Of a stretch of 64,000 nucleotides of DNA, positions 1-9,498 are shown piece after piece (the stretch's first letter is position 1; each line of letters starts with the position of its first letter). The notes under the pieces were generated by a model. It ran no database searches. It was given only the letters and a program-made list of their open reading frames with translations, and had not been told where the DNA came from. Both the position numbers and the translations under genes were made by a program. Source of the stretch: an uncultured Paracoccaceae bacterium (GTDB lineage Bacteria; Pseudomonadota; Alphaproteobacteria; Rhodobacterales; Rhodobacteraceae); assembly GCA_937138255.1 (NCBI GenBank), contig CAKZOU010000037.1, positions 17,026 to 81,025 of the forward strand, read 5' to 3'.

Positions 1-1
1 C

Positions 2-664
2 GCCCTCGTCGCATACCTCATGTATGTGAACGATCTGGTCGATGACGAGTTCGTGCTCTCGAACGAGAACTTCACCGAAGTGCGCCTCGTCAATGAAGAC
101 AACTTCTTCATGGACGACCGTCTGGAGACCGAATTCCCGCTCTTCACGCAAGAAGCCTGCATGACCGACTGCAAGGAAACAGTCGAGATCACCATGCACG
201 CCTCGATGCTCGACGTGACCCCCGACAGCGGTGTTGTCCGGGCGGCTCCGGCGGCTGAAGGCGCGGCCGAGGCTGCTCCGGTTGCCGAAGAGCACGCCGC
301 TTCGGAAGAACCGGCAGCTGCCGAAGAGACTGGCGGTGTCGATATGGCGCTCGTCGAAGACGGTGAAGGCGTGTTCAAGAAGTGCCGCGCTTGCCACCAG
401 GTGGGCGAAGGCGCGGTCAACCGCTCGGGCCCACAGCTCAACGGCATTGTCGGCCGCACCGTCGGTTCGGTCGAAGGCTTTGGTTATTCCAACGTCTTCA
501 ACGACGCCAACACCGCTGGTCAGGTCTGGACCGAGGAAACGCTCTCGGCCTTCCTCGAAAACCCCAAGGGCGTGATGTCTGGCACCAAGATGTCCTTCGC
601 GGGGCTGCGCTCGGCGGATGACAGGGCAGCGCTCCTGGCCTACCTGCAGCACGCCAGCAACTAG
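2..664 (+). CDS. soxD: SoxD-like diheme cytochrome c subunit of sulfur dehydrogenase, 5'-truncated by window edge
   Basis: The reading frame is open from the window edge, and 220 residues are visible. The first visible stretch (ALVAYLMYVNDLVDDEF) matches the region following the first heme domain of SoxD. An Ala/Glu/Pro-rich linker follows at about visible residues 74-110, then a class I cytochrome c domain with the heme motif CRACH and a C-terminal Met ligand candidate in GTKMSFAG. SoxD is the electron-accepting partner of the molybdenum subunit SoxC in periplasmic thiosulfate oxidation. The N-terminal half, with signal peptide and first heme, lies outside the window. A strong hairpin terminator follows. 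Partner genes are not visible, so the SoxCD assignment rests on this C-terminal region only. Confidence 0.85.
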   Translation, partial: ALVAYLMYVNDLVDDEFVLSNENFTEVRLVNEDNFFMDDRLETEFPLFTQEACMTDCKETVEITMHASMLDVTPDSGVVRAAPAAEGAAEAAPVAEEHAASEEPAAAEETGGVDMALVEDGEGVFKKCRACHQVGEGAVNRSGPQLNGIVGRTVGSVEGFGYSNVFNDANTAGQVWTEETLSAFLENPKGVMSGTKMSFAGLRSADDRAALLAYLQHASN

Positions 665-674
665 GACTTGACTG

Positions 675-710
675 CACCCGGCCCCGAAAAGGGCCGGGTG
701 TCTCGCTTTT
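675..710 (+). terminator. Intrinsic terminator after soxD
   Basis: A perfect 10-bp stem (CACCCGGCCC at 675-684, GGGCCGGGTG at 691-700) with a 6-nt loop is followed by a T-rich run ending in TTTTT. It lies just after the soxD stop and probably ends the sox transcript. Confidence 0.8.
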
Positions 711-782
711 TGGCCTGATCCAGATCAAGGTATTCAGGCCACGAACCGCAGATAAGCGGGATAGATCTCGGGAGGATCCATC

Positions 783-1211
783 ATGACCAAAGCCTTTCTG
801 ACAGCCCTTATGATTGGAACAGCGCTGCCGGCCGCCGCCGACATTGCGACAACCTATGCCTTCGACGGCAGCTTCGACGATGCGACCTTCAGCCTTGAAA
901 GCGCCATCGTCGGTCGTGGCCTCGTGATCGACTGGGTGAGCCACTCGGGCGAGATGCTCAACCGCACCGCCGCCGATGTGGGCAGCGACGTGGTGATCTT
1001 CGATGCCGCCGATATCTTCATGTTCTGCTCGGCCTCGCTCTCGCGCGAGGTGATGGAAGCCGATTTCATGAACATCGCCTTCTGCCCCTATGCGATCTTC
1101 GTCTACGAGCGCGAGGGTGAGGTTGTGATCGGCTATCGCAACATGCCCGAAGGCGAGATGCAGAAGGTTCAGGCCCTGCTCGACGACATCGCCCGCGAAG
1201 CCGCCGACTAA
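783..1211 (+). CDS. DUF302 family periplasmic protein
   Basis: 142 residues. The N-terminus is a short Sec signal peptide (MTKAFLTALMIGTALPAAA, cleavage near residue 19). The remainder is one DUF302-type alpha/beta domain, with conserved-looking Cys residues in FMFCSAS and AFCPYA. A GGGAGGATC ribosome-binding site precedes the ATG. DUF302 proteins have no settled reaction, but they recur beside sulfur-oxidation gene sets, and this one sits between soxD and hemA. It is only 12 bp from hemA and may be co-transcribed with it. Role unknown; a periplasmic small-molecule or redox function would be a guess. Confidence 0.75.
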   Translation: MTKAFLTALMIGTALPAAADIATTYAFDGSFDDATFSLESAIVGRGLVIDWVSHSGEMLNRTAADVGSDVVIFDAADIFMFCSASLSREVMEADFMNIAFCPYAIFVYEREGEVVIGYRNMPEGEMQKVQALLDDIAREAAD

Positions 1212-1223
1212 TAGAGGCCCTGC

Positions 1224-2447
1224 ATGGATTATCAGACATTCTTCCGCACCGAGCTCGACCGGCTGAAAGCCGGCGGCAACTACCGCGTCTTCGCCGATCT
1301 TGAACGGCACAGAGGGGCCTTCCCCAGCGCCGATAATCATGTGGGCGACGCGGTGCGGAAAGTGACGATCTGGTGCTCGAACGATTACCTCGGGATGGGC
1401 CAACACCCCGATGTCATCGCCGCCATGCACGCCGCGATCGACCAGTCGGGCGCCGGGGCAGGGGGCACCCGCAATATCAGCGGAACCAACCATCACCACG
1501 TCCTGCTCGAACGCGAACTGGCCGATCTGCACGGCAAGGAAGCGGCGCTTCTCTTTACCTCGGGCTATGTCTCGAACTGGGCCGCCCTTGGCACCCTCGG
1601 CGCCAAGATCCCCGGCCTCGTGATCCTGTCAGACGCGCTCAACCATGCCTCGATGATCGAAGGCATCCGCCATTCCAAGGCCGAGCGGATCATCTGGAAG
1701 CACAACGACCTCGAGGACCTGGAGCGCCATCTTGCCGCGCTCCCGGCGGACAAGCCCAAGCTCATCGCCTTTGAAAGCGTCTATTCGATGGACGGCGATA
1801 TCGCCCCCATTCGCGGGATCTGCGATCTGGCCGACCGCTATGGCGCGATGACCTATCTCGACGAGGTTCATGCTGTCGGAATGTATGGCCCGCGCGGCGG
1901 CGGCATCGCCGAGCGCGAAGGGCTGATGGACCGGATCACCGTGATCGAAGGCACCCTTGGCAAGGCCTTCGGCGTGGTCGGCGGCTATATCGCGGCCAGC
2001 GCCGATCTGGTGGATTTCGTCCGCTCCTTCGCCTCGGGCTTCATCTTCACCACCGCCCTGCCGCCCGCCGTGGCCGCTGGCGCCTGCGCCTCGATCCGGC
2101 ACCTCAAGGCCTCAAGCGCCGAGCGCACCGCGCAACAGGCGCGCGTGGCCGAGGTCCGCGCCCGCCTCGATGCCGCCGGTATTCCGCATATCCCGAACCC
2201 CAGCCACATCATCCCCGTGATGGTGGGCGATGCGGCCAAGTGCAAATACCTCTCGGATATCCTGATGGACCGGCACGGGATCTATATCCAGCCGATCAAC
2301 TATCCCACCGTGCCCAAAGGCACCGAGCGCCTGCGCATCACCCCCGGCCCGCTTCACAGCACCAAGGACGTCGAACGCCTCGTCACCGCGCTTGAAGAGC
2401 TTTGGGCGCATTGCCAGCTCTCCAGAATGCCAATGGCCGCGCAATAG
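1224..2447 (+). CDS. hemA: 5-aminolevulinate synthase
   Basis: 407 residues, the usual length of alphaproteobacterial ALAS. It condenses glycine and succinyl-CoA to 5-aminolevulinate, the first step of tetrapyrrole synthesis by the C4 route. Visible family marks are a glycine-rich [13 protein letters not shown] block (about 76-88), [12 protein letters not shown] (about 211-222) with the PLP-ring Asp, and the Schiff-base lysine in EGTLGKAFG at residue 247. It starts 12 bp after the DUF302 gene. Many photosynthetic relatives carry two ALAS isozymes (hemA and hemT), and which one this is cannot be told from sequence alone. Its position beside a sox locus could meet heme demand for c-type cytochromes (inference). 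Confidence 0.95.
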   Translation: MDYQTFFRTELDRLKAGGNYRVFADLERHRGAFPSADNHVGDAVRKVTIWCSNDYLGMGQHPDVIAAMHAAIDQSGAGAGGTRNISGTNHHHVLLERELADLHGKEAALLFTSGYVSNWAALGTLGAKIPGLVILSDALNHASMIEGIRHSKAERIIWKHNDLEDLERHLAALPADKPKLIAFESVYSMDGDIAPIRGICDLADRYGAMTYLDEVHAVGMYGPRGGGIAEREGLMDRITVIEGTLGKAFGVVGGYIAASADLVDFVRSFASGFIFTTALPPAVAAGACASIRHLKASSAERTAQQARVAEVRARLDAAGIPHIPNPSHIIPVMVGDAAKCKYLSDILMDRHGIYIQPINYPTVPKGTERLRITPGPLHSTKDVERLVTALEELWAHCQLSRMPMAAQ

Positions 2448-2466
2448 CGCGGCCATCGTTGTTTCG
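2433..2466 (+). terminator. Terminator overlapping the hemA stop codon
   Basis: A perfect 10-bp stem (ATGGCCGCGC at 2433-2442, GCGCGGCCAT at 2447-2456) with loop AATA has the hemA stop codon TAG (2445-2447) inside it. A T-rich stretch follows. It separates hemA from the convergent gene ending at 2481. Confidence 0.65.
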
Positions 2467-2480
2467 TTAGTCCTTGACCC

Positions 2481-3395
2481 TCAGAACGCCGCGAAGCGAT
2501 AGCCGGTCTCGGTCCGCTCGGCCTTGCCGATGCCGGGGTAGGGCAGGTGATAGCCTATCAGCGCCTTGCCGCTGTCGGCGAGGTGGCTCAGAAGGGCGGC
2601 CCGCGTGGTGGCGCCGGTCGATTGGTCCTGATCCGAGCCCGACGGCCAGAGCGGCTGTTCAAAGGCCAGGTGATGGTTGCCGATGGTGTCGCCAAGGATC
2701 ATCAGCTGCTGATCGCCCTGAGCGATGTCGAACACCATATGCCCCGGCGTATGCCCCGGCTGCAAAAGCCCGATGATCCCCGGCAGAACCTCGTCGCCAT
2801 TGCCAAAGACCTCAAGCTGCCCGTCGATGGCGGTCAGATAGCGCAGCGCACCCGCGGCAAAGGCTTGGCGGTCGGGGCGAATGGTGTTGACCGTCTCGGG
2901 ATCAAGCCAATAGTCGCGTTCGGTCAGGCCGATCATATGGCGGGCGTTGGTGAAGATCGGCTCGTCGAAATCGTCGAGCACGCCCCAGAGGTGATCGGGG
3001 TGGGCGTGGGTGAAGACCACATGGGTCACCTCATCCGCAGCCACGCCAAGGGCGTCGAGCGCCTCGCCCAACCGGCCAGCGCTCGATTGAAAATTCGCGC
3101 CCGCGCCCACGTCGAACAGCACCGTATTCTCGCCATCGCGCAGAAGGGTCACGTTACAATCGGGCGAGAACTGCTCGGTCCCGAGGTTATAGCGGGCAAG
3201 GATCGCCGCCGCTTCCTCGGCCGGCAGATCGCCGATCACCATGCTTCCCGGCAGCACGAGGTTGCCATCGCTCAACGTGTCGATCTGATAGCCGCCCACG
3301 GTCACGCTCGCCTGCGCCCAGACCGGGACAAGCCCGCCCGCCGCCGCGACAGCCGCGCCGCCCTGTTTCATGAAAGTCCGACGTGTCACGCGCAT
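2481..3395 (-). CDS. Tat-exported metallo-beta-lactamase-fold hydrolase
   Basis: 304 residues. The N-terminus carries a twin-arginine signal (RRTFMKQGG) followed by a hydrophobic Ala/Gly segment ending AQA, so the folded enzyme should be exported to the periplasm. The mature part has the MBL dinuclear metal motif HAHPDH (near residue 130), a later GHTPGH and a GDT loop. It resembles the SoxH-type MBL proteins seen near sox loci, but I cannot separate SoxH from other Tat-exported MBL hydrolases. The substrate is unknown. It is convergent to hemA and divergent from the glycine-cleavage operon. Confidence 0.8.
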   Translation of the reverse strand: MRVTRRTFMKQGGAAVAAAGGLVPVWAQASVTVGGYQIDTLSDGNLVLPGSMVIGDLPAEEAAAILARYNLGTEQFSPDCNVTLLRDGENTVLFDVGAGANFQSSAGRLGEALDALGVAADEVTHVVFTHAHPDHLWGVLDDFDEPIFTNARHMIGLTERDYWLDPETVNTIRPDRQAFAAGALRYLTAIDGQLEVFGNGDEVLPGIIGLLQPGHTPGHMVFDIAQGDQQLMILGDTIGNHHLAFEQPLWPSGSDQDQSTGATTRAALLSHLADSGKALIGYHLPYPGIGKAERTETGYRFAAF

Positions 3396-3538
3396 GATGA
3401 GGCTCCCTCTCTCACATATTCAACTTTCGTGATCTGTAATCGCATCTTAGCACATTTGCGAGTCCAATTCTGCAGGCACGGTATTCAACAGTATGCCGAA
3501 AACACTTGCCGCCTCGGGGGCGAATCCACTAAAGCGAG

Positions 3539-3729
3539 GATGTGCGACGGGAGAACTGGACCCGCCAGTGCCGAAGGAGCAACCGCCCCGGTAAACTCTC
3601 AGGCAAACGGACCGACGCACATCTGGAACTCTGGAGAGAGGCGCACCAGCGCACGCCGAAGGGATAACGATCTCAGGCGAAAGGACAGAGGGGGCATCGA
3701 ACAGCGAGGCGGAGCCTTGCGACGATGCC
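3539..3729 (+). ncRNA. Tandem glycine riboswitch (gcvT leader)
   Basis: Two consecutive aptamers are readable in the 370-bp gap between the MBL gene and gcvT. Aptamer 1 (about 3539-3623) contains GACGGGAGA, CCGCC, GCCGAAGGAGCAA and CTCTCAGGCAAA followed by a closing GGACCG. Aptamer 2 (about 3624-3692) contains CTCTGGAGAG, GCGCACGCCGAAGG and TCTCAGGCGAAAGGACAGAG. These are the diagnostic sequences of the glycine riboswitch. A long hairpin follows (GGCATCG 3693-3699 with CGATGCC 3723-3729, inner stem 3704-3720) and may be the expression platform. It has no U tract, which favours control of translation or mRNA access over termination. It should raise gcv expression when glycine is abundant. Nothing else is seen in this gap. 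Confidence 0.93.
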
Positions 3730-3765
3730 GGACGGTCCTGCGCCACCGGTGACACTGGAGGAATG

Positions 3766-4896
3766 ATGACCGACCTGAAGCGCACCCCGCTTTACGACCT
3801 GCACCTCGACCTTGGGGCCAAGATGGTCCCCTTCGCGGGCTATGAGATGCCCGTTCAATACCCGATGGGCGTGATGCAGGAACACCTGCACACCCGCGCC
3901 AAGGCTGGCCTTTTCGATGTGAGCCACATGGGCCAGATCATCCTGCGGGCGAAGTCGGGCGATACGGCCGATGCAGCCCTTGCCCTCGAAAGCCTCGTGC
4001 CGGTCGATATCCTCGGCCTGAAAGAGGGCCGCCAGCGCTATGCGCTGTTCACCAACAACGAAGGCGGCATCCTCGACGATCTGATGGTGGCCAATCGCGG
4101 CGATCACCTGTTCCTCGTCGTCAACGCCGCCTGCAAGGAGGCCGACGCCGCGCATCTTGCCGCCCACCTCTCGGGCGCCTGCGAGATCGAGGTCATCACC
4201 GACCGCGCCCTTCTGGCCCTGCAAGGCCCCGATGCCGAGGCGGCCCTTGCCGCCCATGTGCCGGCCGTGGCCAATATGGCCTTCATGGATGTGATCATCG
4301 CCCCTTCCGCCTTTGGCGATCTGTGGATTTCCCGCTCGGGCTATTCCGGCGAGGATGGCTACGAGATTTCGGTTGCGAACGATCAGGCCGCGGCCCTGAC
4401 CCGCGCCCTTCTGGCCGATGATCGTGTGGCCCCCATCGGCCTTGGCGCCCGCGACAGCCTTCGCCTCGAGGCGGGCCTCTGCCTCTATGGCTCCGATCTC
4501 GACACCGCGACGACCCCGGTCGAAGCCGCGCTCAACTGGGCCATGCAGAAATCCCGCCGCGCCGGTGGCGACCGCGAAGGCGGCTTTCCCGGCGCTGCCC
4601 GCATTCTGGCCGAGCTGGCAAATGGCCCCGCCCGCCTGCGGATCGGCCTTCTGCCCGAGGGCCGCGCGCCCATGCGCGCCGAGACCCCGCTTTTCGCCTC
4701 GGAATCGGGCGGCGAACCCATTGGCACCGTGACCTCCGGCGCCTTCGGCCCCTCGATCGGGCGCCCGATGTCGATGGGCTATATCGCAACGGAACATTCC
4801 GCCGCAGGCACCCAAATCTGGGGTGAGGTGCGTGGCAAAAGACTTCCCGCGGTGGTAACGGCCATGCCATTCCGCCCGGCCGGATACAAACGCTAA
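3766..4896 (+). CDS. gcvT: Glycine cleavage system T protein (aminomethyltransferase)
   Basis: 376 residues. It transfers the methylene group from lipoyl-bound aminomethyl on GcvH to tetrahydrofolate, releasing ammonia. Family marks are the N-terminal KRTPLYDLHLDLGAKMVPFAGYEMPVQY region, VSHMGQ, RSGYSGEDGYEI and GLGARDSLRLEAGLCLYG. Two ATG codons occur in tandem (3763 and 3766). GGAGG ends at 3761, so the second ATG has the better spacing and was chosen. It is the first gene of gcvT-gcvH-gcvP behind a tandem glycine riboswitch. Confidence 0.95.
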   Translation: MTDLKRTPLYDLHLDLGAKMVPFAGYEMPVQYPMGVMQEHLHTRAKAGLFDVSHMGQIILRAKSGDTADAALALESLVPVDILGLKEGRQRYALFTNNEGGILDDLMVANRGDHLFLVVNAACKEADAAHLAAHLSGACEIEVITDRALLALQGPDAEAALAAHVPAVANMAFMDVIIAPSAFGDLWISRSGYSGEDGYEISVANDQAAALTRALLADDRVAPIGLGARDSLRLEAGLCLYGSDLDTATTPVEAALNWAMQKSRRAGGDREGGFPGAARILAELANGPARLRIGLLPEGRAPMRAETPLFASESGGEPIGTVTSGAFGPSIGRPMSMGYIATEHSAAGTQIWGEVRGKRLPAVVTAMPFRPAGYKR

Positions 4897-4917
4897 GTCC
4901 AACTGGAGAAACAAGAA

Positions 4918-5277
4918 ATGAAATACACCGAAGAACACGAATGGCTCCGCGTCGAGGGTGACGTGATCGTCGTCGGCATCACCGAGCACGCCAGCGAACA
5001 GCTGGGTGATATCGTTTTCGTCGATCTGCCCGAGGCCGACACCGAGGTCGCCAAGGATGACGAAGTTGCCGTGATCGAAAGCGTCAAGGCCGCCTCAGAT
5101 ATCCTCGCGCCGCTTGATGGCACTGTCGTCGAGGTGAACGACGTGCTCGCCGACAATCCGGGCCTCGTGAACGAAGACCCGCTGGGCGATGGCTGGTTCT
5201 TCAAGATGAAGATCGAAGATCTCTCCGTGCTCGACGATCTGATGGACGAAGCCGCCTACAAAGATTTCATCGGCTGA
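4918..5277 (+). CDS. gcvH: Glycine cleavage system H protein
   Basis: 119 residues. It is the lipoyl-carrying shuttle of the glycine cleavage complex. The lipoylation lysine is Lys57 in the motif ESVKAAS, inside the single hammerhead lipoyl domain. The C-terminal GDGWFFKMK segment is also typical. It lies 21 bp after gcvT with an AGAAACAAG leader and is followed by an 81-bp GC-rich spacer before gcvP. Length and motifs are fully standard. Confidence 0.96.
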   Translation: MKYTEEHEWLRVEGDVIVVGITEHASEQLGDIVFVDLPEADTEVAKDDEVAVIESVKAASDILAPLDGTVVEVNDVLADNPGLVNEDPLGDGWFFKMKIEDLSVLDDLMDEAAYKDFIG

Positions 5278-5358
5278 TCCCGGCCCGTTGAAACCGATCC
5301 GGCGGGGGCGGTCGTCGCCCCCGCACCCCCCCCCGTAATCCCCTTTGGGAGTGGCACC

Positions 5359-8208
5359 ATGCCGTTTGAACCGACCGATTATCTTCCCTACGATTTTGCC
5401 AACCGCCGCCACATCGGCCCCTCGCCCGAGGAAATGGCCGAGATGCTCAAGGTCGTCGGCGCCGAAAGCCTCGATGCGCTCATCGACGAGACCGTGCCGC
5501 GCTCGCTGCGCCAGCACGAGCCTTTGGATTTCGGCAAGCCCAAGTCGGAAGGCGAGCTTCTGTTCTTCCTCGGTCAGGTCGCCAAGAAGAACCAGGTCCT
5601 GACCTCGCTCATCGGTCAGGGCTATTACGGCACGGTCACGCCCCCCGCGATCCAGCGCAACATCCTTGAAAACCCGGCGTGGTATACCGCCTATACCCCC
5701 TATCAGCCCGAGATTTCCCAAGGCCGCCTCGAGGCGCTTTTGAACTACCAGACGATGATCTGCGATCTCACCGGCCTCGAGATCGCCAACGCCTCCCTCC
5801 TCGATGAAGCCACCGCCGCCGCCGAGGCCATGACCATGGCGCAGCGGGTCGCGAAATCGAAGGCCAAGGCCTTCTTCGTCGATCAGGATTGCCACCCCCA
5901 GAACATCGCCGTGATCCAGACCCGCGCCGCGCCGCTCGGGATTGAGGTGATCGTCGGCAACCCCGATGAAATGGATGCCGATGCCGTTTTCGGCGGGATC
6001 TTCCAGTATCCCGGCACCTACGGCCATGTCCGCGATTTCTCGGACGTGATCGCCAAGCTCCACGCCGCCAAGGCCATCGCCATTGTTGCCGCCGACCCCC
6101 TGTCGCTCACGCTTTTGAAAGAGCCGGGCGCGATGGGCGCCGATATCGCTGTCGGCTCGACCCAGCGCTTTGGTGTGCCCTTGGGCTATGGCGGCCCGCA
6201 CGCCGCCTATTTCGCCTGCAAGGACGAATACAAACGCTCCATGCCGGGCCGGATCGTCGGCGTCTCGGTCGATAGCCACGGGCATCCCGCCTATCGCCTC
6301 TCGCTCCAGACCCGCGAACAGCACATCCGCCGCGAGAAAGCGACCTCAAACGTCTGCACCGCGCAGGCGCTTCTGGCGGTCATGGCCTCGATGTATGCGG
6401 TTTTTCATGGCCCCAAGGGCCTTCAGGCCATCGCCCAGCGGATTCACCGCAAGACAGTCCGCCTTGCCCGCGGGCTTGAGGAGGCGGGCTTCAAGGTCGC
6501 GCCCGAGGTGTTCTTCGATACGATCACGGTCGAAGTGGGCCCCTTGCAGGCCGCCGTCATGCAGCTTGCCGTCGAGAACGGGATCAACCTGCGCCAGATC
6601 GGCAAGACCAAGGTCGGCATCAGCCTCGACGAGCGCACCCGCCGCACGACCATCGAGGCCGTCTGGCGCGCCTTCGGCATTGATCGCAAGGATGACGATC
6701 TGACCCATCGCTACAGGGTGCCGGAAGAGCTGCACCGTCAGTCCGACTATCTCACCCACCCGATCTTCCACATGAACCGCGCCGAGACCGAGATGATGCG
6801 CTATATGCGCCGCCTGTCGGATCGCGACCTTGCGCTTGATCGCGCGATGATCCCCCTCGGCTCCTGCACCATGAAGCTGAACGCCGCGGTCGAGATGATG
6901 CCGATCACATGGCCCGAGTTCGCCTTTTTGCACCCCTTCGTGCCGCTCGATCAGGCCGCCGGCTATCAGGAGATGATCACCGATCTTTCCGCCAAGCTCT
7001 GCACCGTCACCGGTTATGACGCCATGTCGATGCAGCCCAACTCGGGCGCGCAGGGCGAATATGCGGGCCTGCTGACGATCATGGCCTATCACCGCGCCCG
7101 CGGCGACGATCAGCGCCGCATCTGCCTCATCCCCGTCTCGGCCCATGGCACCAACCCCGCCTCGGCCCAGATGTGCGGCATGGAGGTGGTCGTGGTGAAA
7201 TCGACCGAAGAGGGCAATATCGACGTGGCCGATTTCCGCGCCAAGGCCGAGGCCGCGGGCGACCGTCTGGCGGCGTGCATGATCACCTATCCCTCGACCT
7301 TCGGCGTGTTTGAAGAAACCGTCCGCGAGGTCTGCGAGATCACGCATACCTTCGGCGGTCAGGTTTATATCGACGGCGCCAACATGAACGCCATGGTCGG
7401 CCTCGCCCGGCCCGGCGATCTGGGCGGCGACGTGAGCCACCTCAACCTGCACAAGACCTTCGCCATCCCGCACGGCGGTGGCGGCCCCGGCATGGGCCCG
7501 ATCGGTGTCAAGGCGCATCTCGCGCCCTATCTGCCCGGTCACCCCGAAACCGGCGGCGCCGAAGGCCCCGTTTCTGCCGCGCCGTGGGGCTCGGCCTCGA
7601 TCCTGCTGATCTCATGGGCCTATGTGCTGATGATGGGGGGCAGGGGCCTGACGCAGGCGACGAAGGTGGCGATCCTCAACGCCAACTACATCGCCAAGCG
7701 GCTCGAGGCGGGCTACGAGATCGCCTATTCGGGCCGCAATGGCCGCGTGGCGCATGAGTGCATCGTCGACACCCGCCCCTTCGCCGACAGTGCGGGCGTT
7801 ACGGTCGACGATATCGCCAAGCGCCTGATCGACAACGGCTTCCACGCGCCGACCATGAGCTGGCCGGTGGCCGGCACGCTGATGGTCGAGCCCACCGAGT
7901 CGGAGACCAAGGCCGAGCTTGACCGGTTCTGCAACGCCATGCTCGACATCCGCGCCGAGATCGCCAAGGTCGAGGCCGGCGACTGGCCGCAGGACAACAA
8001 CCCCCTCTGCAACGCGCCCCACACGGTCGAAGACCTCGTGTCGGACTGGGATCGCCCCTACACCCGCAAAGAGGGCTGTTTCCCCGCAGGCTCCTTCCGC
8101 GTCGACAAATACTGGTCGCCGGTCAACCGCGTCGACAACGTCTATGGCGACCGGCACCTGATCTGCACCTGCCCGCCGCTCGAGGACTATATCGAAGCGG
8201 CCGAATAG
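5359..8208 (+). CDS. gcvP: Glycine dehydrogenase (decarboxylating), P protein
   Basis: 949 residues, the fused homodimeric form of the P protein. It decarboxylates glycine with PLP and loads the aminomethyl group on lipoyl-GcvH. The N-terminal half starts with the typical NRRHIGP motif. The C-terminal half carries the catalytic lysine, Lys699, in [25 protein letters not shown] and [10 protein letters not shown] are further signatures. It is the last gene of the riboswitch-controlled operon and is followed by a strong terminator. Confidence 0.96.
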   Translation: MPFEPTDYLPYDFANRRHIGPSPEEMAEMLKVVGAESLDALIDETVPRSLRQHEPLDFGKPKSEGELLFFLGQVAKKNQVLTSLIGQGYYGTVTPPAIQRNILENPAWYTAYTPYQPEISQGRLEALLNYQTMICDLTGLEIANASLLDEATAAAEAMTMAQRVAKSKAKAFFVDQDCHPQNIAVIQTRAAPLGIEVIVGNPDEMDADAVFGGIFQYPGTYGHVRDFSDVIAKLHAAKAIAIVAADPLSLTLLKEPGAMGADIAVGSTQRFGVPLGYGGPHAAYFACKDEYKRSMPGRIVGVSVDSHGHPAYRLSLQTREQHIRREKATSNVCTAQALLAVMASMYAVFHGPKGLQAIAQRIHRKTVRLARGLEEAGFKVAPEVFFDTITVEVGPLQAAVMQLAVENGINLRQIGKTKVGISLDERTRRTTIEAVWRAFGIDRKDDDLTHRYRVPEELHRQSDYLTHPIFHMNRAETEMMRYMRRLSDRDLALDRAMIPLGSCTMKLNAAVEMMPITWPEFAFLHPFVPLDQAAGYQEMITDLSAKLCTVTGYDAMSMQPNSGAQGEYAGLLTIMAYHRARGDDQRRICLIPVSAHGTNPASAQMCGMEVVVVKSTEEGNIDVADFRAKAEAAGDRLAACMITYPSTFGVFEETVREVCEITHTFGGQVYIDGANMNAMVGLARPGDLGGDVSHLNLHKTFAIPHGGGGPGMGPIGVKAHLAPYLPGHPETGGAEGPVSAAPWGSASILLISWAYVLMMGGRGLTQATKVAILNANYIAKRLEAGYEIAYSGRNGRVAHECIVDTRPFADSAGVTVDDIAKRLIDNGFHAPTMSWPVAGTLMVEPTESETKAELDRFCNAMLDIRAEIAKVEAGDWPQDNNPLCNAPHTVEDLVSDWDRPYTRKEGCFPAGSFRVDKYWSPVNRVDNVYGDRHLICTCPPLEDYIEAAE

Positions 8209-8232
8209 GCGGGCGACAGCACAGAAAAGATC

Positions 8233-8260
8233 GGGGGGCCACTGGCCCCCCGTTTCGTTT
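8233..8260. terminator. Bidirectional terminator between gcvP and the ABC permease
   Basis: The stem GGGGGGCC (8233-8240)/GGCCCCCC (8244-8251) has a 3-nt loop. T-rich tracts flank it on both strands (CGTTTCGTTT on plus; CGATCTTTTCTG on minus). It serves the convergent gcv and ABC-transporter operons. Confidence 0.75.
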
Positions 8261-8279
8261 CCAGCGATGTGCGCGACGA

Positions 8280-9494
8280 TCAGCCCGGCGACAAGCCCCT
8301 GAGCCGCTCGGACCGGCGCCGCAGAAGCTCGACCGTGGTCAGAAGCATGATCGAGATCACCACAAGGATCGTCGCGGCGGCGAGGATCGTCGGCGAGATC
8401 TGCTCGCGCAGGCCGGTGAACATCTGCCACGGCAGGGTCTGCTGCCGGGCGGAGCCGACGAAGAGCACAACGACCACCTCGTCGAACGAGGTGATAAAGG
8501 CGAAAAGCCCGCCCGAGATCACGCCCGGAAGGATAAGCGGCATCTGCACCCGGAAGAAGGTCGTCACCGGATTGGCGCCCATGTTGGCGGCGGCACGGGT
8601 CAGCGAATTGTCAAAGCCCACGAGCGTTGCCGTCACCGTGATGATGACGAAGGGGACACCCAGAACCGCATGGGCGAGGATCACTTTGACATAGCCCACG
8701 AAGGTCTGGCTGAGGCCGAGGTTCAGCTCGATCCAGTTGCCCAAGGGCGCATAGAAGAAGAACATCCCCGTGGCCGAGATGATGAGCGGCACGATCATCG
8801 GCGAGATCAGGATCGCCATGATCGCCCGCCGCGCCGGAACGTGGCTCTGGCTCAGACCGATCGCCGCAAGCGTGCCAAGGCTCACCGAGATCACCGTCGC
8901 AATCGGCGCGATGATGAGCGAGTTCTTCAGGGGGATCATCCATTCCTCGGTTGTGAGGAAGTTGCGATAGTGCTTGAGCGAATAGCCCGCCGCCTCGAAA
9001 TTCAGCATCTCGGGCGTGAAGGTGAAGAAATCCTGCGCGTTGAAGCTCAGCCACATGACCGGCATAAGAGGCGCGATCAGGAAGAAGAAGATCAGCCCAC
9101 AGATAAGCATGAACGCGTTGTGCCAAAGCGTCTGGCCTGCGGTGTAGTAGACCGGCACGTTCTTGCGATATTCGCCGCGATCGAGCCAATAGATGAACCA
9201 GCTCAGAACCGCCCCGATCAGAACGCCCGAAACGACACCGCCGGCGCTGCCGGTCGTCAATCCGGCGAGGCCCAGAATGACGATGGTGCCAAGGCGGCTC
9301 TGGGTCCGGCCAAAGGGCAGCTTGTCGATGGCGAAGGCGATGATCGCGCCGAGGATACCGCCGATCAAGAAGCCGATCCACGGCTCGCCATAGGCATTGC
9401 CCACGACAAAGCCGAACATCGCCGCCAGAAGCGCGGAAAGCGGCGCGGTGAAGGTGGCGAAGGGCGGGCGGAACTCTGCGGTTGTGCTTGCCAT
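8280..9494 (-). CDS. Polyamine-type ABC transporter permease (PotC/YdcV-like) with extra N-terminal membrane region
   Basis: 404 residues, clearly longer than the usual 260-290 of PotC-type permeases. Residues about 1-105 add several hydrophobic segments (for example VILGLAGLTTGSAGGVVSG and the one after it) before the standard permease core. The core contains the EAA-type coupling loop RAAANMGANPVTTFFRVQMPLILPG and the C-terminal helix ILVVISIMLLTTVELLRRR. It is the last gene of the importer operon, 4 bp after the partner permease. The substrate is not set by sequence; context suggests ectoine-type or diamino compounds (inference). Confidence 0.85.
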   Translation of the reverse strand: MASTTAEFRPPFATFTAPLSALLAAMFGFVVGNAYGEPWIGFLIGGILGAIIAFAIDKLPFGRTQSRLGTIVILGLAGLTTGSAGGVVSGVLIGAVLSWFIYWLDRGEYRKNVPVYYTAGQTLWHNAFMLICGLIFFFLIAPLMPVMWLSFNAQDFFTFTPEMLNFEAAGYSLKHYRNFLTTEEWMIPLKNSLIIAPIATVISVSLGTLAAIGLSQSHVPARRAIMAILISPMIVPLIISATGMFFFYAPLGNWIELNLGLSQTFVGYVKVILAHAVLGVPFVIITVTATLVGFDNSLTRAAANMGANPVTTFFRVQMPLILPGVISGGLFAFITSFDEVVVVLFVGSARQQTLPWQMFTGLREQISPTILAAATILVVISIMLLTTVELLRRRSERLRGLSPG

Positions 9495-9498
9495 GATC

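Noticed and set aside
3539..3729. T-box or SAM riboswitch
   Set aside because: The repeated GCCGAAGG and CTCTCAGG/TCTCAGG elements are specific for glycine aptamers and the downstream genes are gcvTHP.
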